NCBI RefSeq assembly: GCF_900105615.1
Contig: NZ_LT630003.1
Location: forward strand, 4,104,501 to 4,168,500
DNA from: Lacrimispora sphenoides JCM 1415
GTDB lineage: Bacteria; Bacillota; Clostridia; Lachnospirales; Lachnospiraceae
Direction of reading: 5' to 3'
DNA length: 64,000 nucleotides
Shown: piece after piece, positions 52,600 through 61,413 of the stretch
Layout: each line of letters opens with the position of its first letter
How positions within the stretch are numbered: position 1 is the stretch's first letter
Notes under the pieces: model-generated
The model's input: the letters and a program-made list of their open reading frames with translations, nothing else
What the model was told of the DNA's origin: nothing
The model's database searches: none
Position numbers and translations under genes: made by a program

Positions 52600-55284
52600 C
52601 TATTTCATTCTTTTTGTAATAAGCTTTGCAAGCTCACCGCCCAGAGTAGGAACTACCGCAAAGCCGATTGCTTCGCTTAGCTGTGTGAGAGTAAGAGGCG
52701 CCGTACTGAAAATTGTGTTTAAGAACGGCACATAAACCACAACCACTAAAAATGCAAAGGAAGCGATTACGCATTTATTCAAGAAGGAGTTTGATAAAAG
52801 CCGGATTCCGAATATAGACCTCTTTTCACTTCTGTTTGAGTAGGCGCGGAAAAGTTCGCCTAAAATAAGGGCTACAAAGCACATGGTACGGGCGATGGTC
52901 TCTCCGCCTTCGACGTCTCTGTAGCTGATATGCCCGATATAAAAAGCGGTCAGAGCGCCGATACCAAGGAAAAGACTTTGCATGGCAACAGCTACGCGCA
53001 TCTTCTTATCAATAATGGATTCATTGGGATCTCTCGGCTTCTGGTCCATGATCCCCGGCTCCCTCTCCTCCATTCCCAGGGCAAAGGCCGGAAATGCATC
53101 GGTGATTAAGTTGATGGAAAGGAGGTGAATGGGCATCAACGGCATGGGCAGGTTAAAGAGCATCGCCAAAAATATGAGAAGTATCTCACCGATGTTGCAG
53201 GAGAGAAGGTAGCCAACCACCTTTCGGATGTTGTTATAAATGGTTCTTCCTTCCTCTACGGCATGAACAATGCTTACAAAGTTGTCGTCCGTAAGGATCA
53301 TATCGGCCGCCTCCTTGGAAACATCTGTTCCGGTGATACCCATGGCAACGCCGATATCCGCTCTCTTTAGGCTTGGTGCATCGTTTACGCCGTCTCCTGT
53401 CATGGCGACAATCTCTCCGTTTGCCTTGCATGCGGCTACAAGCCGTACCTTGTGCTCTGGTGAAACCCGGGCAAATACGTTGACGGTTTTAACCTTTTCT
53501 CTCAGCTCTTCATCGGAAAGAAGCTGTATTTCAGCTCCTTCTAAAGCCTCTTCTCCAGGAGACATGATTCCCAGATCCCCGGCAATAGCGCTGGCCGTGA
53601 TCTTGTGGTCCCCTGTGATCATCTTCACACGGATTCCGGCTTTTCTGCATTCGTCTACGGCCGGCTTCACTTCCTCTCTGGGCGGATCAATCATGCACAT
53701 GAGTCCAAGATAGGTAAGAGAGTTTTCCTGGCTGTCAAAGTCATCGAGAGTTTCCACTGCCTTACTTGCAACGCCAAGCACGCGCAATGCGCCTTTTGCA
53801 AAGCTAAAATTGGCTTCCAGGATTTTTCTCCGGTCAGCCTCCGTAATTTCTGAAACCGCTCCATCCTTATATATGTGGGTACACCGCTTTAAAATCTCAT
53901 CGGGAGCACCCTTTGTATAAATGGTCAGTTCTCCGTCTTTTTCATGGAACGTGGACATAAGCTTTCTGTCGGAATCAAAGGGAATTTCCTGAACCCTCCG
54001 GTATTCTTCATTCAACCGGTCTTTGCTGAGACCGATTTTTTCTCCTAAAACCAGCATAGCACCTTCCGTAGGATCTCCGATGATTTGGCTTTTCTCTATA
54101 TCATAGACCGCGTCATTACAAAGTACGGCGCCCTTTATGAGTTCCGTAATATTAGACGATAGCCTGCCGCCTTCTTCTACGGTGACGGAGCCTTCCCTGC
54201 TGTAGCCTGTCCCAGTCACATCATAAGCTTTCTCATGGTCAAATACCTTGACCACGGTCATCTTATTCTGAGTGAGAGTTCCCGTCTTATCGGAACAGAT
54301 AACCGTTGTGCTTCCCAGCGTTTCGACAGCGGAAAGCCTCTTTATGATGGCATGGGACTTCACCATCTGCTGCATGCCCATCGCAAGAATTACGGTAACG
54401 ACTACCGTAAGCCCTTCCGGTATGGCGGCCACGGCCAGAGAAACGGAAACCATGAAGATTTCCATAAGCTCATCCCCCTTGAGCAGTCCCAGGACAAAAA
54501 TTATGGCGCATACGGCGATGCAGACAATTCCCAAAACCTTACCCAGGCTGTCAAGCTTCTTTTGAAGTGGGGTTGTCTCCTCTTTGGATTCATTTAACAT
54601 GGCGGCAATATTGCCCATTTGGGTTTCCATTCCGGTTGCGGATACGATGCCCTTGCCTCTTCCATAGGTGATCACAGTTCCCATAAAGGCGGAATTGACA
54701 CGGTCGCCCAGAGGCGCATCATCAGAAAGTATGCTTTCGCAGTTCTTTTCCACGGGAACTGATTCGCCGGTAAGCGCCGCCTCATCGATCTTTAAGTTAA
54801 AGCTTTCTACAAGCCTTACATCTGCAGGTATGTAATCTCCCGCATCAAGGATTACCACATCGCCTGTTACAAGCTCATCGGAAGGCATCCTTACGATATC
54901 TCCGTTTCGGATGACTTTTGCCTGCGGGCTTGACATTTCCTTAAGAGCTTTCAGCGCATTGTTCGCTTTTGTTTCCTGATTTACACCGATAATCGCGTTG
55001 ACGATGACGATGGCAATGATGACGAGGCTGTCAAAAATCCCTTCTCCCTGCACGATTCCCACAACCATAGAGATGATGGCTGCAACAATCAGAATAATTA
55101 CAAGAAAATCCTTAAATTGTTCGGCAAACAATTGAAACAGGGTCCGTTCCGCCGCCCCCTGCAGACGGTTGTGACCGTTTTCCTCAAGCCTTTTTTGGGC
55201 TTCCTGCCCGGATAATCCTTGAAGGAGGTCGGTTTTTAATTCCCTGACAGACTCCCGGATATCCTTACTGAAATAATCATTCAT
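52600..55284 (-). CDS. P-type Ca2+-transporting ATPase (PMCA/SERCA type)
   Basis: The 894 residues have the P2 ATPase layout. The actuator motif is TGES (172-175), helix M4 is VAAIPEGL (about 286-293), the phosphorylation site is DKTGT (Asp 332), KGAPD is in the nucleotide-binding domain, and the hinge is MTGDGVNDAPSLKRADIG. Ten membrane helices are expected, with a cation-ATPase C-terminal domain. It probably exports Ca2+ from the cell. A second, related ATPase gene lies upstream, but each has its own promoter region. Confidence 0.93.
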   Translation of the reverse strand: MNDYFSKDIRESVRELKTDLLQGLSGQEAQKRLEENGHNRLQGAAERTLFQLFAEQFKDFLVIILIVAAIISMVVGIVQGEGIFDSLVIIAIVIVNAIIGVNQETKANNALKALKEMSSPQAKVIRNGDIVRMPSDELVTGDVVILDAGDYIPADVRLVESFNLKIDEAALTGESVPVEKNCESILSDDAPLGDRVNSAFMGTVITYGRGKGIVSATGMETQMGNIAAMLNESKEETTPLQKKLDSLGKVLGIVCIAVCAIIFVLGLLKGDELMEIFMVSVSLAVAAIPEGLTVVVTVILAMGMQQMVKSHAIIKRLSAVETLGSTTVICSDKTGTLTQNKMTVVKVFDHEKAYDVTGTGYSREGSVTVEEGGRLSSNITELIKGAVLCNDAVYDIEKSQIIGDPTEGAMLVLGEKIGLSKDRLNEEYRRVQEIPFDSDRKLMSTFHEKDGELTIYTKGAPDEILKRCTHIYKDGAVSEITEADRRKILEANFSFAKGALRVLGVASKAVETLDDFDSQENSLTYLGLMCMIDPPREEVKPAVDECRKAGIRVKMITGDHKITASAIAGDLGIMSPGEEALEGAEIQLLSDEELREKVKTVNVFARVSPEHKVRLVAACKANGEIVAMTGDGVNDAPSLKRADIGVAMGITGTDVSKEAADMILTDDNFVSIVHAVEEGRTIYNNIRKVVGYLLSCNIGEILLIFLAMLFNLPMPLMPIHLLSINLITDAFPAFALGMEEREPGIMDQKPRDPNESIIDKKMRVAVAMQSLFLGIGALTAFYIGHISYRDVEGGETIARTMCFVALILGELFRAYSNRSEKRSIFGIRLLSNSFLNKCVIASFAFLVVVVYVPFLNTIFSTAPLTLTQLSEAIGFAVVPTLGGELAKLITKRMK

Positions 55285-55362
55285 ATAATATCCTCCATTT
55301 AATTGTGCTACAGAACTTCATGATCTGGCTGAATGCATGGGAGAAAATGAAACAATAAGTTT

Positions 55363-55391
55363 ATGTTAAATCTTTTTGCTGCTTCTGTCAA
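55363..55391 (-). promoter_or_regulatory. Promoter of the first Ca2+ ATPase gene
   Basis: On the minus strand TTGACA, a 17-base spacer and TAACAT are present. Confidence 0.65.
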
Positions 55392-55458
55392 TAAACGCAT
55401 TAGGGGATATCGTTCACAAACAGGTAACTATTAATTTTTTCCGCATCAGACATACCAA

Positions 55459-55490
55459 AAGGGGCCGGAAGTTTATATCTTCCAGCCCCT
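55459..55490 (-). terminator. Possible terminator of the second Ca2+ ATPase gene
   Basis: AGGGGC, GGAAG and CTTCC, GCCCCT pair around TTTATAT with one G-T pair; the T-run on the minus strand is short (CCCCTTTTGG). It lies about 210 bases past the stop, in a gap (55392-55701) that also holds a 33-bp palindrome (55549-55581) and a TTTCTGCG/CGCAGAAA pair (55593-55638) but no gene. Confidence 0.5.
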
Positions 55491-55548
55491 CTGACTTGTT
55501 GTGTAAACATTTCTGATTGTCCATAAAAAGATTTAGCCACCTGAATCT

Positions 55549-55581
55549 ATGCAATCAAATCATTGCATGCTTTGATTGCAT
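55549..55581. repeat. 33-bp palindrome, 11-11-11
   Basis: ATGCAATCAAA and TTTGATTGCAT are perfect inverted copies around an 11-base centre that itself reads TCATTGCATGC. It lies between two ATPase genes and is not followed by a T-run, so an operator is more likely than a terminator. Confidence 0.7.
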
Positions 55582-55701
55582 AATTGATTGGATTTCTGCG
55601 AAAAAGTTATCTTTTATTACACTTCTTTTCCGCAGAAAGTCCTGTTTTTCATGTAAAATCCGTACGTAATATGTTCACCCATCATTGCCGGCTTTATTTT
55701 C

Positions 55702-58308
55702 TTAATGGAGACTCTCTCTTATGGTCTTAAATGCCTGGATTACAAGCGTAGGAATAATTGCAAATATGAAAATGGTGATAAACTGCCTTGCGGTTAAATC
55801 TGCCACGTAAAAAAAGGTATGAAGCCTTGGTATGAATAGAACCGCTGCCAAAAGAATGGCCCCAGCCTCAAAGGCCATTATGCTCCATAAATTGCTTTTA
55901 AATCCTATCTTTAAAATGGAATGGCCGCTTCTGCAGTTAAAGCCATGAAACAGCCTTGCCAGGGTCAGGGTGGAAAATGCCATGGTGCTGGCAGCGGCCT
56001 CGCTTCCGGTCATCATGCCTGTATGGTAAGAGGTCATGGTACAGCCCGCTATGAGGGCACCCTGAAGCAGTACCTGAAGCACAAATCGCTTTGTTAAGAT
56101 TCCTTCTTTGGGATTCCTGGGCTTTTGGGCCAATAAGTCCGCCTCCGCCTTTTCCATGCCGATTGCTATGGCTGGAAGAGAGTCGGTCAGAAGGTTGATA
56201 AACAGTAAGTGAACCGGCGCAAAGGGTGGCGGAAGAGCCAGAAAGGATGTATACAAGACGCATAGTATCCCAGCCATATTTCCTGATAAAAGAAATTTAA
56301 TGGCATTCCGGATGTTCCGGTAAACATTACGGCCATTGGCAACCGCCTTAATAATGGTTGCAAAGTTATCATCTGTCAGGATCATGGCAGAGGCATCCTT
56401 TGACACTTCTGTCCCCATTTTTCCCATGGCAACCCCGATGTCGGCCTGTTTTAAGGCCGGAGCGTCATTGACCCCGTCTCCTGTCATGGCTACGATGTGG
56501 CCTTTTTTCTGCCAGGAGCGGACGATCCGTATTTTATGCTCCGGCGAAACTCTGGCATAGACGCTGATATGCTCCAGCTTTCGGCTCAATTCCTCCTCCG
56601 GCATATCATCAAGCTCCGGTCCGCTGACTGCCAAATCATCGTCTCCCAGAATGCCTATTTTCTCCGCAATGGCAGATGCAGTGATCTTATGGTCCCCTGT
56701 AATCATTACCGGGCGGATGCCTGCTCTTTTGGCATTTAATACGGCATTTTTTGTCTCCGGACGGGGCGGATCCATCATCGCAACCATTCCGAGAAAGGTA
56801 TAGCCGGCCTCTGATTTTTCCGTCAGCTTTTCATCCTCATTCATTTCCCGGCAGGCAAAAGTCAAAACCCTGAGTCCCTGTTTGGAAAACTCCATGTTCT
56901 GCTCCATTAAGTTCTGCCGGTCCCCCTCCCTCATGTGGCGGATTCCTTCCCCTGTCCAAATATGACTGATCCTGGGAAGCAGCACATCCACCGCTCCCTT
57001 TGTGAACAGGACCCTTTTTCCTTCGATCCTGTGCATGGTGCTCATAAGCTTTCTCTTGGAATCAAAGGGAATCTCCCCTGCTCTGGGGTAATAGGATTTC
57101 ATAGCTTCCTCGTTTATTCCCACCCTTTCGGCCATCTGCACCAGTGCGGCTTCCGTCGGGTCCCCCAACAGCTTTCCTTCTATGTAAGCGGAATCATTAT
57201 TTAAAACAGCATCATACAACAGATATTTATGTACAGGGACCTCTTTGTTTAAAAGCTCAGGAAGATAAAGACGGCTGTTTACGTAGATTTGCTGTACGGT
57301 CATGCGGTTTTGTGTCAATGTTCCAGTCTTATCGGAGCAGATGACTGAAACACAGCCAAGGCTTTCCACTGCCTTTAAATCCTTTATGATGGCATTCTCT
57401 CCTGCCATTTTCTGTGTGCCCATTGCCTGAACGATGGTTACAATGGAACTTAACGCTTCCGGTATTGCTGCGACCGCCAGGGCTACGGCAAACATCAGGG
57501 AATCTAAAACCGGCATCCTCCGGTAGATGCTAAGGCCGAAAACCACCGCACAAATAAACAGGATAGCTGCCGCCAGCCTGCTTCCGAACTGGTCTAAGCT
57601 TACTTGAAGAGGTGTCTTTTTTTCCCCGGTGTCATTCATAAGGGAAGCGATCCTGCCGATTTCCGTATCCATTCCGGTGCCTGTGATCAGTACCTTTGCC
57701 CTGCCTGCTGCCACCAGGGAACCGGAAAACACCATATTCGTCTGCTCGGCCAATGGTACCTTTTTTTCCCGGATCCTCCCCGTCCGTTTCTCCACATTAA
57801 TGGATTCTCCGGTCAGGGAGCTTTCATTGACCAAAAGGGAGTAATTTTCCAGGATCCGCCCGTCTGCTGCCACCATGTCCCCTGCTTCCAGGAGCAGTAT
57901 GTCCCCAGGGACTATCTCCCCCGAAAAGATTTCCTGCTTTTTCCCCTCTCTTATCACCTTTGCTACCGGTGACGACAGGGCCATAAGACTGTCTAAGGAC
58001 TTCTCTGCCTTCTGGTGCTCCACGGTCCCCAGAATCGCATTCAGCAGAAGCACTGCAAAAATCACTCCTGTGCTCTCCACGTCACCGGATATCATAGAAA
58101 TCACTGCTGCTATAATCAGGATGATGACCAACAAGTCTTTAAACTGGTCCAAAAACACCTGGAAAGCGCTTTTGCGTTCCGCCTTCTTTAGTGTATTCGG
58201 ACCATATGTCTGCCTGCGCCTCAGGACCTCCCTGGAATCCAGGCCGTTCCTGCCTGCGCCGAGCTTAGCAAGGGCCTCATCCTCTGATAAACGAAACCAT
58301 TCTTCCAT
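55702..58308 (-). CDS. P-type Ca2+-transporting ATPase, second copy
   Basis: The 868 residues have the same domain order as the ATPase at 52600-55284 but are clearly diverged. TGES is at 166-169, helix M4 reads VAAIPEALSS (PEAL in place of PEGL), the phosphorylation site is DKTGT (Asp 326), and the hinge is MTGDGVNDAPALKQADIG. The M4 difference lies next to the ion site and may change affinity. A TTCTCATATTATCGG-rich repeat (58335-58517) lies directly upstream of the start at 58308. Calcium or another divalent cation is the probable substrate. Confidence 0.92.
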   Translation of the reverse strand: MEEWFRLSEDEALAKLGAGRNGLDSREVLRRRQTYGPNTLKKAERKSAFQVFLDQFKDLLVIILIIAAVISMISGDVESTGVIFAVLLLNAILGTVEHQKAEKSLDSLMALSSPVAKVIREGKKQEIFSGEIVPGDILLLEAGDMVAADGRILENYSLLVNESSLTGESINVEKRTGRIREKKVPLAEQTNMVFSGSLVAAGRAKVLITGTGMDTEIGRIASLMNDTGEKKTPLQVSLDQFGSRLAAAILFICAVVFGLSIYRRMPVLDSLMFAVALAVAAIPEALSSIVTIVQAMGTQKMAGENAIIKDLKAVESLGCVSVICSDKTGTLTQNRMTVQQIYVNSRLYLPELLNKEVPVHKYLLYDAVLNNDSAYIEGKLLGDPTEAALVQMAERVGINEEAMKSYYPRAGEIPFDSKRKLMSTMHRIEGKRVLFTKGAVDVLLPRISHIWTGEGIRHMREGDRQNLMEQNMEFSKQGLRVLTFACREMNEDEKLTEKSEAGYTFLGMVAMMDPPRPETKNAVLNAKRAGIRPVMITGDHKITASAIAEKIGILGDDDLAVSGPELDDMPEEELSRKLEHISVYARVSPEHKIRIVRSWQKKGHIVAMTGDGVNDAPALKQADIGVAMGKMGTEVSKDASAMILTDDNFATIIKAVANGRNVYRNIRNAIKFLLSGNMAGILCVLYTSFLALPPPFAPVHLLFINLLTDSLPAIAIGMEKAEADLLAQKPRNPKEGILTKRFVLQVLLQGALIAGCTMTSYHTGMMTGSEAAASTMAFSTLTLARLFHGFNCRSGHSILKIGFKSNLWSIMAFEAGAILLAAVLFIPRLHTFFYVADLTARQFITIFIFAIIPTLVIQAFKTIRESLH

Positions 58309-58334
58309 TCTGACGCTCCTTCCTGTTTCTCATA

Positions 58335-58420
58335 TTATCGGACTGCTTCCGATAATCAGATAGACGGGCTGAAAGGCAGCCCTTTTATCTGAAATCTGAA
58401 AAACGATTTCTGATAACCTA
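58335..58420. repeat. Three-stem structured repeat, copy 2
   Basis: Stem 1 is TTATCGGA with TCCGATAA, stem 2 is GGGCT with AGCCC, and stem 3 is ATCTGAAATC with GATTTCTGAT. The constant link here is TCAGATAGAC. Compared with copies 1 and 3, the stem bases change on both arms so that pairing is kept. Confidence 0.8.
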
Positions 58421-58422
58421 TA

Positions 58423-58517
58423 TTATGAAAACAAATAGATGTTTTCATAATCGGATGGACGGCAGCAAAGAACGCTGCCTTTTATCTGAAATCTAAAAAA
58501 TGATTTCTGATAACCTA
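58423..58517. repeat. Three-stem structured repeat, copy 3
   Basis: Stem 1 is TTATGAAAAC with GTTTTCATAA, stem 2 is GGCAGC with GCTGCC, and stem 3 is ATCTGAAATC with GATTTCTGAT. The constant link is TCGGATGGAC, as in copy 1. It is in tandem with copy 2. Confidence 0.8.
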
Positions 58518-58597
58518 TACTATGGTATGAGACAGGTAGTGAATTTCATGAATGATTTTAGCTTGCTATTGGTATGGACCGGATAGCAGACACTAAC

Positions 58598-59347
58598 TCA
58601 ATAAATTGCTATAGGCCCATACGGCCCATCGATAATTTCTATTTTCGTTTCAAAAATATTGGTCAAAACCTTTGAATCCATAATCTGATCTACCGTGCCA
58701 AAAGCGGCAATTCGTCCGTTTTTCATCGCACAGATCCGATCAGAATATTTAGCCGCAAAATTAATATCATGCATAACAGCCACAATGGTTCTTCCAAATT
58801 CATTGGCCGCATGCTTCAAATGTTCCATCATCTGAACAGAACGGGCAACGTCAAGATTGTTCAAAGGTTCGTCAAGAAGTACATATTCCGTCTCCTGGCA
58901 CAAAACCATTGCCACATATGCCCTTTGTCTTTGGCCGCCGGAAAGCTCATCCAAATATCTGTTTTCCAGATCAGTCAACTCTAAAAAATCAATATATTTA
59001 GAAATAATGGCTTCATCCTCTTTTGTTAATCTTCCTTTAGAATAAGGAAAACGGCCAAATCCAGCCAGCTGTCTGACAGTAAGCCTCGTTACAAAATGAT
59101 TTTCCTGCCGCAAAATAGTCAAAACTTTTGCTAAGTCCTCTGATTTCGATTCAGTAACATCCATATCTGCCACCTTAATATGACCTTCTTCCATATCCAA
59201 AAGTCTTCCAATCATCAAAAGTGTTGTAGATTTTCCAGCACCATTGGGTCCGATTAAAGAAGTGAGACCTGCTTTTGGTATTTTAATATCCAAAGGTCCT
59301 ATTTCTACCTCATCATACGACTTTCTGGCATTGTCTATTATTATCAT
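58598..59347 (-). CDS. Iron-siderophore ABC transporter ATPase (FatE/YclP-like)
   Basis: The 249 residues have Walker A GPNGAGKST (33-41), the signature LSGGQRQR, Walker B YVLLDEPLNNLD and the switch His in VMHDIN. The sequence is closest in style to YclP/FatE ATPases for petrobactin- or catechol-type ferric siderophores. It overlaps the preceding permease gene by four bases. It is the last gene of the four-gene operon. Confidence 0.92.
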   Translation of the reverse strand: MIIIDNARKSYDEVEIGPLDIKIPKAGLTSLIGPNGAGKSTTLLMIGRLLDMEEGHIKVADMDVTESKSEDLAKVLTILRQENHFVTRLTVRQLAGFGRFPYSKGRLTKEDEAIISKYIDFLELTDLENRYLDELSGGQRQRAYVAMVLCQETEYVLLDEPLNNLDVARSVQMMEHLKHAANEFGRTIVAVMHDINFAAKYSDRICAMKNGRIAAFGTVDQIMDSKVLTNIFETKIEIIDGPYGPIAIY

Positions 59348-60384
59348 AAAGTACCTTTCCTTAAAATTACGATTAAAAATGCTATTCCGCCAAACATCTC
59401 GATAATAACTGAAACTACTCCTTGAGCCCTGAATATATGGTACATAAAAAAGTAAGCACCTGTTATTATCAAAAATCCAATCGCAAGAGCCATTGGGAAA
59501 ATATATCTGTGATCATATGTTGGCGCCGCTTGATAAGTTAAAGTTGCAACTAAAAATCCATAAAAAGTAAGCGGCCCAACCAAAGCCGTAGAAATTGACA
59601 TCAAAACAGATACTAAAATCAGAGCATAAATCACATGAACTTGATGTTTGACGCCCAATGAAGTAGAGCAATCCTTTCCAAGTGACACAACATTTAACTT
59701 CTTAGAATAAGAAAGAAGAAGTATTGCTACAATTATTACAACCGGAATTGCAAGAGGAAAATATTTCGAATCCGCATTGTTGACAGAGCCAAACAATCTT
59801 GCCTGTAAAATATCAAACTCTGATGGCGCAAGAAGTCTTCTCATAAACGATGATAAAGACTTCAGCCCGGTTCCCATAATAACGCCAACTAAAAGCATGA
59901 GCTGTAAATTTCCATACTTTCCGGAAAGCAGCCAGCCATAAAGGATCAGGCACATCAAGACCATAACAACAACTTGAAATACAAAGGATCCAATCCCATT
60001 AAAATTAATAAAGGCGCTGGCACCAAAGAAAAATATGGTACTGGTATGAATGGCTGAGTAAAGTGCTTCAAAGCCTAAAAGGGAAGGGGTTATAATCCTG
60101 TTGCTCGTAATCGATTGGAAAGTGACTGTCGATAAACTCTGACAAACGGCTGAAATAATCATCGCCGTAAGAGCGAACATCCTTCTTCTTACAACCGGGA
60201 GAAAAGAAGGAGAATCAATTGGAACCGGATTATGATAAACCAAAAGTCCATAGGAAGCAAAAATGCCCAAACCAATCAAGGCTATCAACAAAATCCAATA
60301 TTTTTTTTCTTCTTTCTTAGAACGAAAAGCTCTCGCTGATCTGTGTTCATGATGAAGGCCGGTATTGTATTCTATTCCGTTCAT
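59344..60384 (-). CDS. Iron-siderophore ABC permease (FecCD family, second)
   Basis: The 346 residues form about nine to ten membrane helices. SPSFLPVVRRRMFALTAMII, SLLGFEALYSAIHTSTIFF and GPLTFYGFLVATLTYQ are the FecCD motifs. It corresponds to YclO/FatC. The start overlaps the end of the first permease by four bases (ATGA) and its stop overlaps the ATPase start, which shows coupled translation. Confidence 0.92.
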   Translation of the reverse strand: MNGIEYNTGLHHEHRSARAFRSKKEEKKYWILLIALIGLGIFASYGLLVYHNPVPIDSPSFLPVVRRRMFALTAMIISAVCQSLSTVTFQSITSNRIITPSLLGFEALYSAIHTSTIFFFGASAFINFNGIGSFVFQVVVMVLMCLILYGWLLSGKYGNLQLMLLVGVIMGTGLKSLSSFMRRLLAPSEFDILQARLFGSVNNADSKYFPLAIPVVIIVAILLLSYSKKLNVVSLGKDCSTSLGVKHQVHVIYALILVSVLMSISTALVGPLTFYGFLVATLTYQAAPTYDHRYIFPMALAIGFLIITGAYFFMYHIFRAQGVVSVIIEMFGGIAFLIVILRKGTL

Positions 60385-61391
60385 TTTAGCCTCCTTTGCC
60401 TTAATAAGATAACAATAAATACAATTGACCCCACTGTTCCAAGAATCAAAGAGACAGGAACTTCAAAGGGCATTATAATAATTCGGGAAATAATGTCACA
60501 AAGAGTTATTACACCCATTCCCAGCACACATACCCAAGGCAGATTACCCCTAAGATTATCTCCTCGGTACATGGAAACAATATTGGGTACAATTAAACCT
60601 AAGAAAGGTAAATTTCCAATAACAGCCGTAACAATTCCAACCGCAAAAGAAATAAGACCGGTCCCCAAAATAATTATCTTATTATAATTTACTCCAAGAC
60701 TCGTAGCGACATCTTCCCCCAGACCGGCTAAGGTCAGCTTATCCGCATAAATAAAAATAAAGCCAGTAACTATAATAATCAGCCATAAATATTCGTATCT
60801 TCCGATTTGTACGGCTGCAAACGAGCCTACAAACCAGCTTTCAATATTTTGCGTCATTTGGAAGGTAAGTCCTATAAAAGTAGAAAATGCAGAAATAACT
60901 GCTCCAAGCATCATCCCAATAATCGGGACAATCAAAGACGAACGGAGTTTCACTCTTCTTAAAAACAGAAAGAAAATCATAGTTCCTATAAAAGAAAACA
61001 TGATTGCCCCGGTCATTCTTAAAACTAAAGTTGGTGCCGGAAATATTAAATAGACAATGAGAAGTCCCAAACCTGACCATTCAATCGTCCCTGTTGTTGT
61101 AGGTTCAACCAAACGATTTTGTGTAATAAGCTGCATGACCAGTCCTGACATTGACATTGCCGCTCCGGTAAGCATGAGTGCAGCTGTTCTAGGTACCCGT
61201 GTTATGAAAAACATATCCCTTCCATCCGCTTGCCCCTGTATATCATAAGCTCCGGTAAACAGTGATATAATACCTAAAATAATAACAACGATAATCGCTA
61301 ATATAAAAGGTTTCGTCCATTTCTTATTGTTATAATAACGTTGGGGCTGAGAATTCCCAGCCCCAATCATTTTTTTCGCTGTATGTTTCAA
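60381..61391 (-). CDS. Iron-siderophore ABC permease (FecCD family, first)
   Basis: The 336 residues are a second FecCD permease with about ten helices: FFITRVPRTAALMLTGAAMS (family start RxPR), VEPTTTGTIEWSGLGLLIVY, GNLPFLGLIVPNIVSMYRGD (coupling region). It corresponds to YclN/FatD. It pairs with the second permease to form the channel. It follows the binding-protein gene by 22 bases. Confidence 0.92.
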   Translation of the reverse strand: MKHTAKKMIGAGNSQPQRYYNNKKWTKPFILAIIVVIILGIISLFTGAYDIQGQADGRDMFFITRVPRTAALMLTGAAMSMSGLVMQLITQNRLVEPTTTGTIEWSGLGLLIVYLIFPAPTLVLRMTGAIMFSFIGTMIFFLFLRRVKLRSSLIVPIIGMMLGAVISAFSTFIGLTFQMTQNIESWFVGSFAAVQIGRYEYLWLIIIVTGFIFIYADKLTLAGLGEDVATSLGVNYNKIIILGTGLISFAVGIVTAVIGNLPFLGLIVPNIVSMYRGDNLRGNLPWVCVLGMGVITLCDIISRIIIMPFEVPVSLILGTVGSIVFIVILLRQRRLK

Positions 61392-61413
61392 CTCTTTGCT
61401 ATACTCCTATATA

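Noticed and set aside
53125..54597. Plus-strand frames opposite the Ca2+ ATPase gene
   Set aside because: They follow the codon pattern of the minus-strand gene and have no initiation signals.
55285..55701. Possible metal riboswitch upstream of the Ca2+ ATPase
   Set aside because: Several hairpins are present but none matches the M-box, NiCo, Mn (yybP-ykoY) or other cores I know, and the order promoter-then-start leaves only a short leader.
58309..58597. CRISPR-like array suggested by repeated units
   Set aside because: Only two tandem units, each with internal hairpins and no unique spacers of constant length; no cas genes in the window.
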